Of a stretch of 64,000 bases of DNA, positions 1-12,500 are shown piece by piece; position 1 is the stretch's first letter, and every line of letters begins with the position of its first letter. Source of the stretch: Trichoplax sp. H2 (Eukaryota; Placozoa; Uniplacotomia; Trichoplacea). The notes under the pieces were generated by a model. It searched no databases, was not told the origin of the DNA, and saw only the letters and a program-made list of their open reading frames with translations. Position numbers and translations under genes: made by a program. The stretch is from assembly GCA_003344405.1 (NCBI GenBank), contig NOWV01000049.1:1-64000 (forward strand), in the 5' to 3' direction.

Positions 1-1140
1 TATGGGTAACCCCCAGCAGAAAGTGCAGGTGCAATCTAGTAATTATTATTAATTAATTTTGAACTCCAAGAACATGCAATATGCTGAACAAGTATACAAT
101 ACAGTGTCCAGTACTGTACAGTACAGTACATTTGTAATTTACTCTTCCTTTTCCAACAAATAGGAATTCGTTACTTCATCGACACAATCAATATAGCAGA
201 AGATAGTAAATGAGTTTAAGTATCTGCATTGCAAGGTGCTATTAATTTTACTCGAGTACTTACTTTACAGTACTGTATGGGCTTGCTTCTTAGATACAGT
301 ACAGTACTGTACTGTACTGTGAATCGACTGCAAAAGACACATCAGGAAAATACTGTAAATGGCGCCTTTCTGGAGGTAATAACGACCCTACTTTGACCAG
401 CTAGGACTTACTGCACAGCTAATTTTAGCTTCGTAAATGAGTTCAAGTATCTGCATTGCAAGGTGCTTTTAATTTTAATTTTACTCGAGCACTTACTGTA
501 CAGTACAGTACTGTACTCACTGTACTGTATGGGCTCGCTTCTTAGATACAGTACTGTACAGTACAGTACTTGGAAATCGACTGTAAAAGACGCATCAAGA
601 AAATACTGTAAATGGCGCCTTTCTGGGGGGTAATAACGGTCCTACTTTGATCAGCTATAACTTATTTTACAGCTAATTTTAGCTTCGTAAATGAGTTCAA
701 GTATCTACTTTGCAAGGTGCTTTTAATTTTATTTTAATTTTACTCGAGCACTTATTGTACTGTACAGTACTGTATGGGCTCGCTTCTCAGATATAGTACT
801 GTACTGTACTGTGAATCGACTGCAAAAGACACATCAAGAAAATACTGTAAATGGCGTCTTTCTGGGGGTAATAAAGGTCCTACTTTGACCTGCTATAACT
901 TATTTCACAGCTAATTTTAGCTTCGTAAATGAGTTCAAGTATCTGCATTGCAAGGTGCTTCTAATTTTAATTTTACTCGAGCACTTACTGTACAGTACTG
1001 TATGGGCTCGCTTCTTAGATACTGTACTTGGAAATCGACTGTAAAAGACGCATCAAGAAAATACTGTAAATGGCGCATTTCTGGGGCTAATAACGGTCCT
1101 ACTTTGACCAGCTATAACTTATTTCACAGCCAATTTTAGT
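1..1140. repeat. Tandem array of four ~227-254 bp units rich in TACAGTAC-type palindromes
   Basis: A marker word (gcaaggtgct) recurs at 231, 458, 712 and 950, giving units of 227, 254 and 238 bp. Each unit holds the same ordered blocks: a gagttcaagtatctgcat block, an AT-rich stretch, a ctcgagcactta block, a cluster of overlapping self-complementary gtactgtac/tacagtac words, then an aatcgactg...aaatactgtaaatggcgcc block. Units differ mainly in the length of the palindromic gtac-rich stretch. The 63-codon reading frame at 948-1139 lies inside the last unit and is not a gene. The first 200 bases are unique apart from more tacagtac words. This is a local minisatellite-like array with no evident coding role. 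Confidence 0.9.
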
Positions 1141-1451
1141 TTAGAATTGAGAGTTTGAGACCTTTATCTGCAATCTGAGATGCAATTTAGCAATAGATAT
1201 TCTATACTTTGAGTTCATTTTTTATCTCCAAAAGAGTAAAATACAAATAGATAGATCATGGTCAGTGTGATCGGTGAAATGCTTGATTTTTGAGTACAGT
1301 ACTCAGCACTGTAGGAAATCAACCTGTAGGATGTATCCCTTAACCTTGCTGGCTGCCCACTTGCTACTCCATTTCACTGCTACTGCTACTACAAATTATT
1401 ATTTGAATTTGTGAAGGGTGAAATAGAATTGACTTGCTCAACGATCCAATC
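1141..1451. other. Intergenic, upstream of the cupin gene
   Basis: No recognisable coding sequence, RNA gene or repeat. It contains the presumed promoter and 5' UTR of the cupin gene, but no promoter motif stands out. Confidence 0.5.
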
Positions 1452-1949
1452 ATGCCTTTAACTGCTGATGAAATCATACAAACGCTACAGCTAATACCTC
1501 ATCAACAAGGGTCGTTCTTCAAGGAAACTTTTCGAGACGACGGCGTCATTGATACTCAAAAAGAAGGATGTCAGAGGAGTATTTCCTCATGCGTTTACAT
1601 TTTGCACACCAAGGAACGGCCTATGACTCGATTTTTAAGATTACATACTAATGCAATCCATTTCTTTCACTCCGGATCACCACTTTGTATTCTTTGCATC
1701 GATGAAAATGGCAAAATGGAAAAACACGTACTTGGAAATGATATCGCTCGTGGCCAGAGGCCACAAGTATTGGTGAAAGCTGGATACTGGAAGGCCATGT
1801 ATTTAGAAGAAGGGGACTACGATTACAGTTTCATTAGCGAAACGGTCGCGCCTGGCTTTGATATGAGGGATATGGATTCTGGAACAGCCGATGTCATTCA
1901 AAGTCAATTTCCTCATCTATGGGAAGATATAAAACAGTATTGCTTATAA
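1452..1949 (+). CDS. Cupin-fold DUF985 (Cupin_5) family protein
   Basis: An uninterrupted frame of 165 codons from the first ATG in good context; the open frame extends 18 bases upstream without an ATG. The order of motifs matches the DUF985/Cupin_5 family: an N-terminal EII..LQLIPHQQGSFF..TF block, then a central beta-rich region with SSCVYIL, then LGNDIARGQRPQVLVKAGYWKAM and the diagnostic C-terminal TVAPGF. The family is a single-domain beta-barrel of about 140-170 residues, so the length is normal and the gene looks complete in one exon. The cellular role of the family is not established. In most members the first cupin motif carries a His and a Glu that can bind metal. Here that stretch reads TRFLRLHTNAIHFFHSG (about residues 59-75), with Leu and Ala where His and Glu are expected. 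Confidence 0.85.
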   Translation: MPLTADEIIQTLQLIPHQQGSFFKETFRDDGVIDTQKEGCQRSISSCVYILHTKERPMTRFLRLHTNAIHFFHSGSPLCILCIDENGKMEKHVLGNDIARGQRPQVLVKAGYWKAMYLEEGDYDYSFISETVAPGFDMRDMDSGTADVIQSQFPHLWEDIKQYCL

Positions 1950-1990
1950 GATGTCGGTAGAAGAAGAAGAAATACTACAAGTGGCATCAA

Positions 1991-1996
1991 AATAAA
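1991..1996 (+). terminator. Polyadenylation signal AATAAA of the cupin gene
   Basis: A canonical AATAAA hexamer 42 bases after the cupin stop codon, followed by T-rich sequence. This is the expected layout for a short animal 3' UTR. Confidence 0.6.
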
Positions 1997-4222
1997 TTTA
2001 TAATTTACACTAATATTTTATTGTACTGTGCAGCGTACATTGTAATATTATTGCCTACTGATCTACTTAATCCGGTACATTAATATCAATCATGATGATA
2101 ATGCTACACAACGGTAAGAATAACGCAATGCAACTAGAACTGTACTAGGTCACAATCTCTTATGTATGTATAACATATACTGTATACGTATATGATCACA
2201 ATCTATTATATATACATGTATATATATATATGGCCACAATCTGTTATATACTGTATATATATATATATACAGTATATGGGTTAGCGTATTGGGTTCAGAA
2301 TCCTTTCTCTGAGTAGCAGTAATCTCTCTCTCTTTACCCTGTACCTGACGGACTTAGAGTAGTACAATTCTCTTCTCTGAAACAGCTCTCTCTCTCGTCA
2401 CAGTCTATAAGTAGAAAGACATATTATTACATACATTTGATGCACCTTATACTTTTGCTCTTTCTCATTATGGTAAAACTTCAACTATTGATTATCGATC
2501 GCTGTTGTGCAATAAAGTGAATGATTCTAATGTTTCAGCCATATTTGTACTAACGGTGATATACAGTATATGTACTGGAGTTTCTTTTTTATTTGTACGC
2601 GTACATGGAAACTGTATGTATGTTGTCTAGCCTCGAAACCACAAATCAAGGTTATTGTCGAAAGTAAATCCCAATTTATTTCATTAAGAACTGCTTTTAG
2701 CCCTTCTACTACAAAGTGATACAAGAAAGAGCCGTAGGATTTAATTAAGAAGAGTTCTGTAGTAACGTGGATCGGAGGGGAGGAGGCTGTTACAGAACTT
2801 ACAGTCTTGCACTGTTACTTTACAGTAGCACCTTCTTGGTGTTTCGTTCTGGTACAATTTCACCGTAGATTGAGAACTGCATCTTGGATATCCAATTAAC
2901 TATGATTCGTCATCAGTAACTAGTTTTTATTCTTGTCTGTTGGAATGGCTAAGAAACTCACCTCATTAAAATTTAATTACATAAAATATATATCTTTACC
3001 GGAAATTTTAACTTTCTAATTATGCAATCAGTTTTCTAGCTCGCGTATATGCAGGCAGTTGATAAATTCATTCTCTCAGCACCATCACTGTATAAGTACG
3101 TAAATTAATTAATTATAGTTGTAATCTTTGCTAATAATCGCTGGCATGGTCACTGTGATGTATATTTACTTTCCTAATAACAATGAATCACATACAGCAC
3201 AATATACACTATAAATATTCTACTGAATCACTCCAGTGCATATTAAATGAAAATTATATAAACTATCCATCGCTATAAGCTATTCCAATTTTTACTGCAA
3301 AATGCCGTAAGCCTCTGCCTCTCCGATTTTCATTTTAGATATTAAATGAATATTATATAAACTATCCATCGCTATAAGCTATTCCAATTTTTACTACAAA
3401 ATGCCGTAAGCCTCTGCCTCTCCGGTTTTCATTTTAGATACAGCACTTGCATAACAGGAATTGTTTATTAGTACGTGTAGTTAAATCATTCAAAAATGTT
3501 TGTCAGATAGCCAAAATAATAATACAAAATAAATATGCCTCTCCGGTTTTCATGTTAGATACAGCACTTAAATAACACGAATTGTTTATTATACGTGTAG
3601 TTAAATCATTCAAATATATTTGTCAGATAGCCAAAAATAATAGTACAAAATAAAATACATAATTTAAATAGTACGCAGTTATCTTTACCGACCAATATCG
3701 ACAATAAATTTTATTGAACGAATGATGAAATAAATACTTTACCATTGAACTTTCCGTATTTAGTAGAGATTATTTTAATAGTGATTCACTACCAATAAGA
3801 ACACATTACCATCAGCGCTGATCTTAAATGGCTAACTAGCTATATTTAGCAAACTGCTTACGATCAATTGAGGTTCAATACTATCTGCACATAAGTTAAA
3901 GTTAACTACTGATAATTTCAATTTTAAATTATAGATACAATAAAATTAACGTTACGGCAATCAAGTAGCAAAAGTGTCCAAATGCAGGATAGCTTTACTG
4001 TATGTACAAGGCACTTTGATAGCCATCAAAACTTCATCGTAGCTGGAAGTTCTCAAGATTATAATATTTTTGCTTAATTTAAGAATAAATTTCACAGCAG
4101 CTGCTCTCTATGAGTACATCAATCAATATTGTGTTAAAAACACGTAGCCAGATTCACTGCATGGTTACATGAAAAATACAAAATATTAATGCCAAGTGTT
4201 ACACTAATTTCATAGTCTCCTA
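1997..4222. other. Intergenic, AT-rich, with TA microsatellites and two tandem duplications
   Basis: No gene is supported. The stretch holds (TA)n tracts near 2195-2280 and the two overlapping tandem duplications listed separately at 3242-3655. The 65-codon minus-strand frame at 2527-2724 has no family features or splice context and is treated as chance. Confidence 0.6.
3242..3655. repeat. Two nested tandem duplications (~99 bp and ~120 bp)
   Basis: The block 3242-3340, beginning attaaatgaaaattatataa, is repeated almost exactly at 3341-3439. The block starting at the cctctccggttttcat word near 3416 is repeated from about 3537 to 3655. The two duplicated blocks overlap by the cctctccg word, so they arose in two steps. 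Divergence between copies is only a few percent, so both are recent. Confidence 0.85.
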
Positions 4223-6179
4223 TTAGCTATAGTTAGCTAAGATTTCATTTGGTTTAACTTGACATCCGTCTCGTATTAACTGGCATAATATTTTGGCAAT
4301 ATTTTTGGCGTCGTCTATTCCACTATGCAAACGTCCATCATGCGGGATTTTTAATGCTCCTAACATATCCTGCAAAGTTGGAAACCGCTGCCCTGATAAT
4401 TTATAGAAAGCCTTGAAGGTTCGCTTTAAATTTGTCCAATTTGAAGCCCAATAAGGCATAGGAATTTTATCAACTTTACATTGTATCGTCAAGAATCGAG
4501 TTATATCAAAGGGGCTAGAAAATAATTATAGATAAATACCCGTACTTTCAATTGAAAACGCTTACGCATTTATTTCCAGCAGCAAGAAAATGTTGAAATA
4601 ATGCTAAAAATCGTCATTGTAAAAAATTATTAATAAATAAAGTCCTACCCGTCGGTTACAACCACGAAGGTACTTTCTCCTAAGACATCTTCCAACCATT
4701 TTTGAAAATTTTGGAAGACAACTTTAAAGACATCTGCAGAGTCGATTGTTTTCTAATATTGAAGCAATACAGACCATGGATAAAAAATTTAGTTGTATTA
4801 TTACGTACACTATATCATCTGTGATCAATAAAGCAATAGCAGAAAATTGCCTGATGGATAAAATATACAATATTGAATGTGAAGTCTTTGCATGATTATG
4901 GCTGAAATTGCGGTAGTACTGTACGGTCAAGAGGGTATTGTAGAGCAATAGCCAGCTTAATTTTGTTATCACTATATTAACTATTTATTATGAAGGCTAA
5001 CTCTATTCACGCACAGTATGAATGGTTCACTCTTTTGTATGTAGTACTGTGATTTACTATAAGTAGCACCTAAAACGACCATTTTTTCATATAGCGTACT
5101 GGCTTCGTAACACCTGTTCTAAATGTTTACAGGATTTACAAGCACAGTATATGAGAACTCATGTCGGTATATATATATATATACAGTAGCAATTTTTCTT
5201 CAATTGACAATTAATAAGTAGCAATGCAGGGTTGCACTAGGCCTGATGATGCAATCAGCAATCAGCTAGGCGGAAAACTACCACAGGATTATATGAACTG
5301 AGTTATTCTCCCACGAGTACAAAGTATATGAGACTCTAGAGCAGGATCACGTCATCTAACCTGGTCAATTCCAGTCAGTTTTGTACAAAAGCTGCTTAAC
5401 TTTGGATTCATGACAGGTCTACAATAGAAATGAAATTGGCTTTCCACGGCTAGAGTTCGAGCATTCACCATCAAGGCGGGAAATTCAATTATTTCATGCT
5501 TATACTTTCGTGGATTAACTTCCTCGCAAGTTGCTTCGAAATCAATGACACAATAATAATCAGTGCTAAATTTGCTGGATTTGATATTGCTGTTTTTGTA
5601 AACTTTTTCTCTCATGACGCCCTTTAGCCTTTGCTTCAATACATTATCTTCGCCGCTGATGTTGGTTAGGCATAGTTCGAAATAGAATAAAGCTTTTTTA
5701 ATAATTTTTGCAAAAACGGTTTCAATACCTTACATCTTAGATCAGATACAAGCATTCTACACATTCAAAATACAGATTGCAGCTACTGTGGCAGCTACTG
5801 ATAGTTGGGTAGAACATTTACAGTGTAATATATAAGTTTACGTACAGTATTTCTATGTATTGATGCGATTATAAGTATTTGCAACATAGCAAATCTTCAT
5901 ACAGAAAGTGATAACGCAGATTTAGAGCTTTTAACCAGATTATTTTTTCATTTATTAGAGTATCCGAAAGTTACAACTGGCTATCCATTGCCTACGATAA
6001 TCTCTAGTGTTGATATGTAACTAGTGCATTACTTACTTGGTACTAACATCAAGTTGTTTTAATTTATCAATGATTTGTTGCATAGTCATTTCGTTGACAA
6101 GTCCATTTATGCGAGAAAGGGTTCTCTTACTATTAGCTAATTGATCGTCATCATTCTGACTAGAAGTCGGTTCCATCAT
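4223..6179 (-). CDS. ERI1: ERI1-type 3'-5' exoribonuclease with SAP domain, four exons
   Basis: Exons 6037-6179, 5361-5655, 4649-4752 and 4223-4514 join at GT-AG sites into 278 in-frame codons (277 residues). Residues about 28-65, split by intron 1, form a short helical SAP domain for RNA/DNA binding. From residue 80 follows a DEDDh exonuclease fold: VIDFEATCEE supplies Asp86 and Glu88, TDGPFD supplies Asp180, and GRLHSGIDDAKN supplies His244 and Asp248/249. CEE after the first motif, FLTIQC after the second and the SAP domain favour ERI1 (3'hExo) over ERI2/ERI3. ERI1 trims the 3' end of histone mRNA stem-loops and 5.8S rRNA and degrades small RNA duplexes. All four acidic/His catalytic positions are intact, and the length is somewhat below the human protein (about 350). 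Introns are 381, 608 and 134 bp. Confidence 0.9.
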
Positions 6180-7340
6180 CAAAGTACGTTCTTATAATGG
6201 CATGAAAAGGCATCAATTTGTATGTGTCATCCTCGTGATAACTTTGTTGGCAACTCCACTCACTTAATCACAGCAGTTCAAGTTGATCCTTGGTGTCTAT
6301 TCACTTCTATCCGAAGTTCATGCACAATCAGCGCTCCCGGATTTGTCTTGCAGCGGAGGTGTGAAAATCAGTTAATAGTACTGTACTTGTGTAGGCTTCT
6401 ACCAGAAATCTGAATATTGGCCAAGTGCTGTATCCTAGTCCGTATACTGTACACTAGTACTGATGCAGTATAAAGTAAATTTTACTCAACTAAAAACTTA
6501 ATCGCAGCAATTTTTAAGTTGATCGTTTGTGATGTCCGTCCAAAGCGAATACCAAGTCAATACTCCTGGATTTGGCTTGCAGCAAGGTCTGTACATCAGC
6601 TACTGTAAGTGTCTGTTCCGGTCTACTATACACTACATTAATCCTTGTGCAGAAGAAAGTAAATTTGAATGATTGATTTAGTTAACTTAACCACAGCAAT
6701 TGCAAGTTGATCCTTGATAATTTCTATCCAAAGTAGATGAATTTCAAATCAATATTATTAAATATTCGTCAAGGTTTACGTCTGAACGTCTGGTTGTCTG
6801 AACCTCAGCGGCTGCGTTCTAGCAAAGTTTTTAGGCCAATCTGCGCAGGCTTAAGAATGGATTTGGCAAGTCAATGAACTTGATGGCAGCAAATCGAGTT
6901 GATCTGCTGTCATTTCCAAAGTAAATCAACGCCAAATCATCAGTAAAAAGAATTATTTTACAGATTAGCCAACCTTGGAGGATTTACCTTTTAGCTTTCT
7001 TCGACTTGGTAGTCAGTATACTGCTCTGTACCTAGGCCTACAGTAAATGAATATCAAATCAATATTATTATTAATTAAATATGCGTCAAGGTTTATGTCT
7101 GAACGTCTGGTTGTCTGAACCTCAGCGGCTGCGCTCTAGCAAAGTTTTTAGGCCAATCTGCGCAGGCTTAAGAATGGATTTGGCAAGTCAATGAACTTGA
7201 TGGCAGCAAATCGAGTGGATCTGCTGTCATTTCCAAAGTAAATCAACGCCAAATCATCAGTAAAATGAATTATTTTACAGCCTAACCAACCTTGGAGGAT
7301 TTACCTTTTAGCTCACTTCGACTTTGTAGTCAGTATACTG
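6180..7340. repeat. Diverged ~200-310 bp tandem duplications upstream of ERI1
   Basis: The clearest pair is about 6740-6965 and 7045-7275. It shares a long block running from aaatattcgtcaaggtttacg through gcggctgcg and ttaggccaatctgcgcaggc to aaatcaacgccaaatcatcag, with few differences and a spacing near 306 bp. Older relatives of the cagcaa...agttgatc...ccaaag core are visible near 6275, 6505 and 6700, so the array has at least five units. The 63-codon frame at 6222-6413 lies within it and is not a gene. ERI1 starts just inside the left edge, so its promoter probably lies in or next to the array. Confidence 0.8.
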
Positions 7341-8050
7341 CTCTGCGCTAAGGCCTGCCAGAAGGTATTTGTATAGCATTACAATGGTGTTGCTGTCCAC
7401 GATGAGATCAATGGACAATTTGTGCATGCAGACTAAGATGACGTCATTTTCTTGCTCAGCCGATTGGAGAAGGGGAGTGCTGTAACACTGCCTAGCAATG
7501 CAGTCTAATCCAGTCCAGAAATGATTTCATCAACTGGACGCTAGGCAGGCAAAAACTAACCTTCACCTTCAGCACGGCAATACATACTACAGCTACGCAA
7601 ACGCTACTTTACACGCCTTCTTTCTATATCAATCTTGTCTCGAATATAAGATTGATACTGCAGTAACCTTTTCACACACCTTGATTTGGATGACGTATGG
7701 TGGGAATCATCATCGGCCATCTATTTATTTTTTAAACTTATTGGCGAATAGTTTGGTTAGGACAGTATTGAATTTGATCGGCTTATTGGAGCAACTTTCT
7801 CATCCTAGATTGCTGTGCTTTAACCTTGAAATATCGAGGGTTGAAACAGATAACCATGTGGATTTATATCGAGATGTGTTAAGATGGAGTTGGTGTGCGT
7901 GTAACCGCAACAAATCGCTGAAATTTTGACGTACTGTAAACATCAACTGACGAATGGATGAGGTAAACTGCCATGCCAGTGGCCATGGAGCTAACGTTGT
8001 TTGTTATTTGTGTGCATGAAATGGAGGAAACAGCATGATCCTGCTACATC
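7341..8050. other. Intergenic, no supported gene
   Basis: An 82-codon plus-strand frame (7681-7929) is open here, but its translation shows no domain, signal peptide or splice context. Nothing else stands out. Confidence 0.5.
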
Positions 8051-9320
8051 ACAGTATAGGATTGATGATTGTAAACATCAGCTAAATTAGAGATTAATTG
8101 TACACAAGCTGCGATCATTATCCAATTTTTACATTACCCGATCGGAAATCACAATAATCGTAATGGATCAATGAGATCGATAGTTAGTGATGAGGGATTA
8201 TCAGTACTGATAGTCTAGCGTCGTAGTTATTATTAATGGTCGTTGATCGAGGGTATCTTCCTGAACGATCAACATGATGATGTTATGAGTCATTAGGTTA
8301 TTTTCCCACAATAACATTTTGAAAATTTGGTCACCATTTGCAGGTGTGGTAATACTGCATTAGTAATTGCGATAGTTTAGTTTCAACATTGTACTATGCT
8401 GTTCGCTGTTGTTGCTGTTATGATGGATGATAGCGAGTAGAAAACTGTACTCAGTGGACTGTTAGCCTAGCTTTGGATTTTGTTATCAGCCATTGATCCA
8501 GGGTATTTTCCTGAACGATCAAGATGGTAACGTGATCCATGCAGGATGTACACATCGTCCTTGATTAATGGGGATACGATCACCTTCTTGGTGCAAAATG
8601 CTTTGTTGAATCCATTTAAATTTCATTACAATTTTTCGAAGCGTGGAAATGCGGCATCAATAGTTTATTTTGAATGAAAATTGTATTATACTGTAGTTTA
8701 CTATCAAGTTTATCATGTAATACTAAATCGTGTCATCAATTTAGTAATTAATCTATTATAATGTACATGTCTGCTGATCAAGGATAATTTTCGACACTAA
8801 TACTGGATCAGTAGTAGTAATACACTTATAACCCCCCAAAATCACTATAGCAATGTAGTAATATCGCACGTACTGAGCTACTGCGTTGTTAATTATAATC
8901 AATGATATTTCCTAAATAACTTTGAAATCGTACAACCATCAATGATTAAATGTGATCGATTGATGCCATATATCATACAGTATCTGCTACTACAATTGAC
9001 ATTTTCACTTCACAGTCCTTCCATACTACTACTATATAATGATATTCTGTAATGGATTATGTTATTGATCTAGGATATTTTCATGAATAACAGTACTGGA
9101 TCAAGAGTAATAGACCCTACTATAGTGTACTGCCACTTTGTTGATCGACAAAATTTCCAGAAATAAAACTAAATCGATAGTAACACTATATCTCAGCATA
9201 CCGAACTGTACTGCTGCCTTGTTAATACAGGATATTTTCTTGACTCAAGCGATCATTAAATTGTAATTGTTGCATCGTACAACTACTTTACTATTCCGTA
9301 ATACAGTATTTGCCTAAATT
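8051..9320. repeat. Old, strongly diverged repeats upstream of the first NB-ARC gene
   Basis: A core of the form gatc(a/t)agg(g)tat(c/t)tt(c/t)(c/a)tgaa, followed by gatca or actggatca, recurs near 8245, 8495, 8775, 9065 and 9220. Unit spacing is about 160-290 bp and identity between units is low. This is the same kind of local duplication as elsewhere in the window, but older. No reading frame is supported. Confidence 0.55.
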
Positions 9321-9469
9321 CGTTCATAAATTGAAAGCCAACCAATGTGAATTGATGATCGTTGACAACCTATCTCTTGCGAACGCTCTCTTAACTATAA
9401 TCATGTATAGATTAATACTGGCACAACGTTAGACAACTTTCACGCTAAATAGTCAAGCGATAATTAAAC

Positions 9470-9495
9470 TTAACCTTTCTCTCCTTCCATTATAG
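9470..9495 (+). promoter_or_regulatory. Probable 3' splice acceptor of a 5' UTR intron
   Basis: A pyrimidine-rich run (cctttctctccttcc) followed by attatag ends at 9495, 37 bases before the ATG of the NB-ARC gene at 9533. Such a tract is rare in this AT-rich sequence and matches a strong acceptor. It implies an upstream non-coding exon. The matching donor was not identified. Confidence 0.5.
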
Positions 9496-9532
9496 TACAG
9501 CAAGGATCGAAAAAGTAATTGAGACGTGTGAT

Positions 9533-12500
9533 ATGGCCAACAATCGTGTGATTAATCTTTATATTTCAAATTTACAACAAGCTGCCGCAGTAGGAAATGA
9601 CACACTTGCTGATAAAATTCTTGCTTGTTTGAGCTCTCTTCATCATATCTCGTGGCAAGTCATCGAAACTTTAGTACAAGCTACGCTCTCCAAATTCTAT
9701 CATCAATTACCTGATATTTACTTGGCTAAGTTAATCAAAATTGTCCGACAGTTGATAGCGAATAATGCACACTTGATGAAGTTAACAGCAAAAGATGACA
9801 GCCGAAATGTAGTCTACCAACATGTTAAAGATACAAGTGATAAAATTGGCAAACTATTACTAGACCTGGATCATAATCAATCGGATCTACCCCCTTTGTT
9901 ATTATATGCTGAATTGCAATTGCTTCAATTAGAGATTAACCAATATGGAGGTCACGATCAAAAATCAAGCAATACATTAGCAAAAGATGTTCATCATCTT
10001 AATAATGATTGCCGAATGATCCTTACCAATAGAGATGCTCATTTTTTCGATAAGATATGTCAATCATTATGGAATAATCCAATGAAATTAGATAATCTCA
10101 TGTTTTATGTTATTATTGATAATTTCGCTCATATCATTAAATCGATCGATAATGAAGATTTTAAATCGTTAGTCTATGCTGGTAAGTGTAGCAATTTCAA
10201 TCATCATACATTTGGCCTGAAATGCTATGCTGATCTTATCGTCAAACAACACAGCGATGAACAAAATTTATTACTACCATTATGTAAATTGATCTATGAA
10301 TTGTTAACACTTATGACACATATTAAACCTTATGAAAAGGAATTGATTGACTATGTTACTAAACTTCAAGCATTAGCTGGTACAAAATCCATTAATGATA
10401 TGGTTAAGGCAACATTAGATAGGTCATTTATTGTTAATCGTTCACTAAATTCTACCAGTATGACCGATTTGAATAATATAGATCGGTCTTGTGCTTCGTC
10501 GCCGCTACGCTTATTAAACGAAAGTAGTCATACAATTCAACTATTTCCATCGCCTCCACCTTTACTCATTGATCGTCCACAATTAATTACAGCAATATCG
10601 AAAGCGTTGCATAATACTGGTCGATGTGCAATTATCCCTCAAGATGTGGCGATACCTTACGGCATTGGTAAGTCAACACTAGCAATTCAATATGCTATGA
10701 AGTATAAGCATGACTATAACGTCATTTACTGGCTACAAGCAGACAATGAATTAACATTACAACATGATATGATTGCATTAGCTAAAAGGATTGTTTATTC
10801 ACATGCTTTCAATGACAAAGCTATCACTAAACTTCGAAATTTATTAAAATCTGATTGTAATTGTATCGAGTTTATCGAAGATTTTAGAAATTGTTGCGTG
10901 TCCAAGGTCAAAGCCGATGAAGGTTATGCCTCTATTATCAAATGTTTAATTCAAGATGTTTTAGAAAAGGATATTTGTGGCTCATGGTTATTGATTTACA
11001 ATCGAGTGAACGATACTGATATGATAGAAAATTACATTCCTAAAACGACTTCTCATGGCCATGCCATAATGGTTTCATGCCGACGAAATTGGAAATCTAA
11101 CGTACAAGTTGGTATCTTCTCAACTGAACAAGCTGTCGATTTTCTGCAATCATCAATGCAACAAGTTGCTACGTATAGCTGCAATAAAATTGCTGAAAAT
11201 TTACTTAATGTACCTATTGCGTTAACACTTACAACGGGTTATGTACAAGCCAAAAAGACAACAATGATGGATTATACCAACTCTATTTGTACATCCTTAA
11301 CTAAATCATGGAATCCAGTAACAAGTATTAAAAAATTATTATTAACTAAAGCTAATAAACGATACGAGACCGTGAAATATATCGTCTTGACAGCTTGGAA
11401 TTTAAATTTAGATGAGGTTATCCAAGAAGTGCCACAAGCAAGTGAAATTATTGCAGTAGTTGGATATCTATCATTGGAAAATGTTCCAATCCAACTTGTG
11501 CAAGATTATTATGAGTCCTATCTACTTGATCAAAATACCCATTGGGATGTTGTTATGATTATAATGCAACAATACAAGTTAGTGACCAGAATTAAAAATA
11601 ATTGTTGGTCAATCCATCCGTGGTTTCAATTGTTTGTAAGAGAAAAAGCGCATCAAGAAAGCAAAAGTGAAACAATTTTACTACGATTATTGCAATTATT
11701 TAATCAAAAATTAAATTTTTATAGCGATAACTATGAAAAGAGTAAAGAAATTAAATCGTTCGCCAAGTATGCCATGAATTGTTTAAAGTATAGTTGCCAA
11801 TATGATGCTTTAATAGATATAAGGATTGAAGTAGTTGTTAAAATATGTCGTCTATTTTATGAATTTAAAGAGTACAAAAATACAAAAATGTTCATCCATT
11901 TAGCTAATACAGCTAAATTGCTAGAATTGAAACAACTCAATAATGCATCCCATCGTAATATTTCAAATAGGTGCTTAATAGGTTATTGCAAACTATGTAG
12001 AATTGCTAGCAAGGTTGAATTTATGCTAGGTAACATGAAGGATGCTATTAATATCTTAGCCGCAGCATTAGGAATGATTAGCAAAGATAGTAATGATAAC
12101 CATGATATCGATGTTCAAAACCTTCAGGTTTACTTATTTTACGACATGGGCGTTATTAACACTTTACTTGAAAATTACGACATTGCAGAAAAGAATTTCC
12201 ATCAAGCTATGGAAACTGACGATTTGTTTTCAACGACACTGCTACGAGCTGCAGATATTTCTTACCAATTGGGAATTGTATATGGATTGAATAATAAATT
12301 TAAGAAGAGTGTTTCTTACCTACGGTATAGTCTCAATCTTGATGAAGAAGAATTTGGACCAATGCATTGTCATGTTGCTATGGATCATTTAGAGCTCGGT
12401 CGAAGTATGACTTTACAAGGAAAACTACAGCAAGCCTTAGATCATCATAAACAAGTGTTGCTAATAATTACCCAAGAATGGAAAGCTACTAGTAACTGCA

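Noticed and set aside
2195-2280. TATA-rich tract as a promoter
   Set aside because: It is a (TA)n microsatellite with no gene start nearby on either strand.
7681-7929. 82-codon plus-strand ORF
   Set aside because: No domain, no splice context, hydrophobic composition typical of AT-rich chance frames.
12093-12290. 65-codon plus-strand frame
   Set aside because: Lies inside the 1517-codon NB-ARC/TPR gene in another frame; composition follows the real gene.
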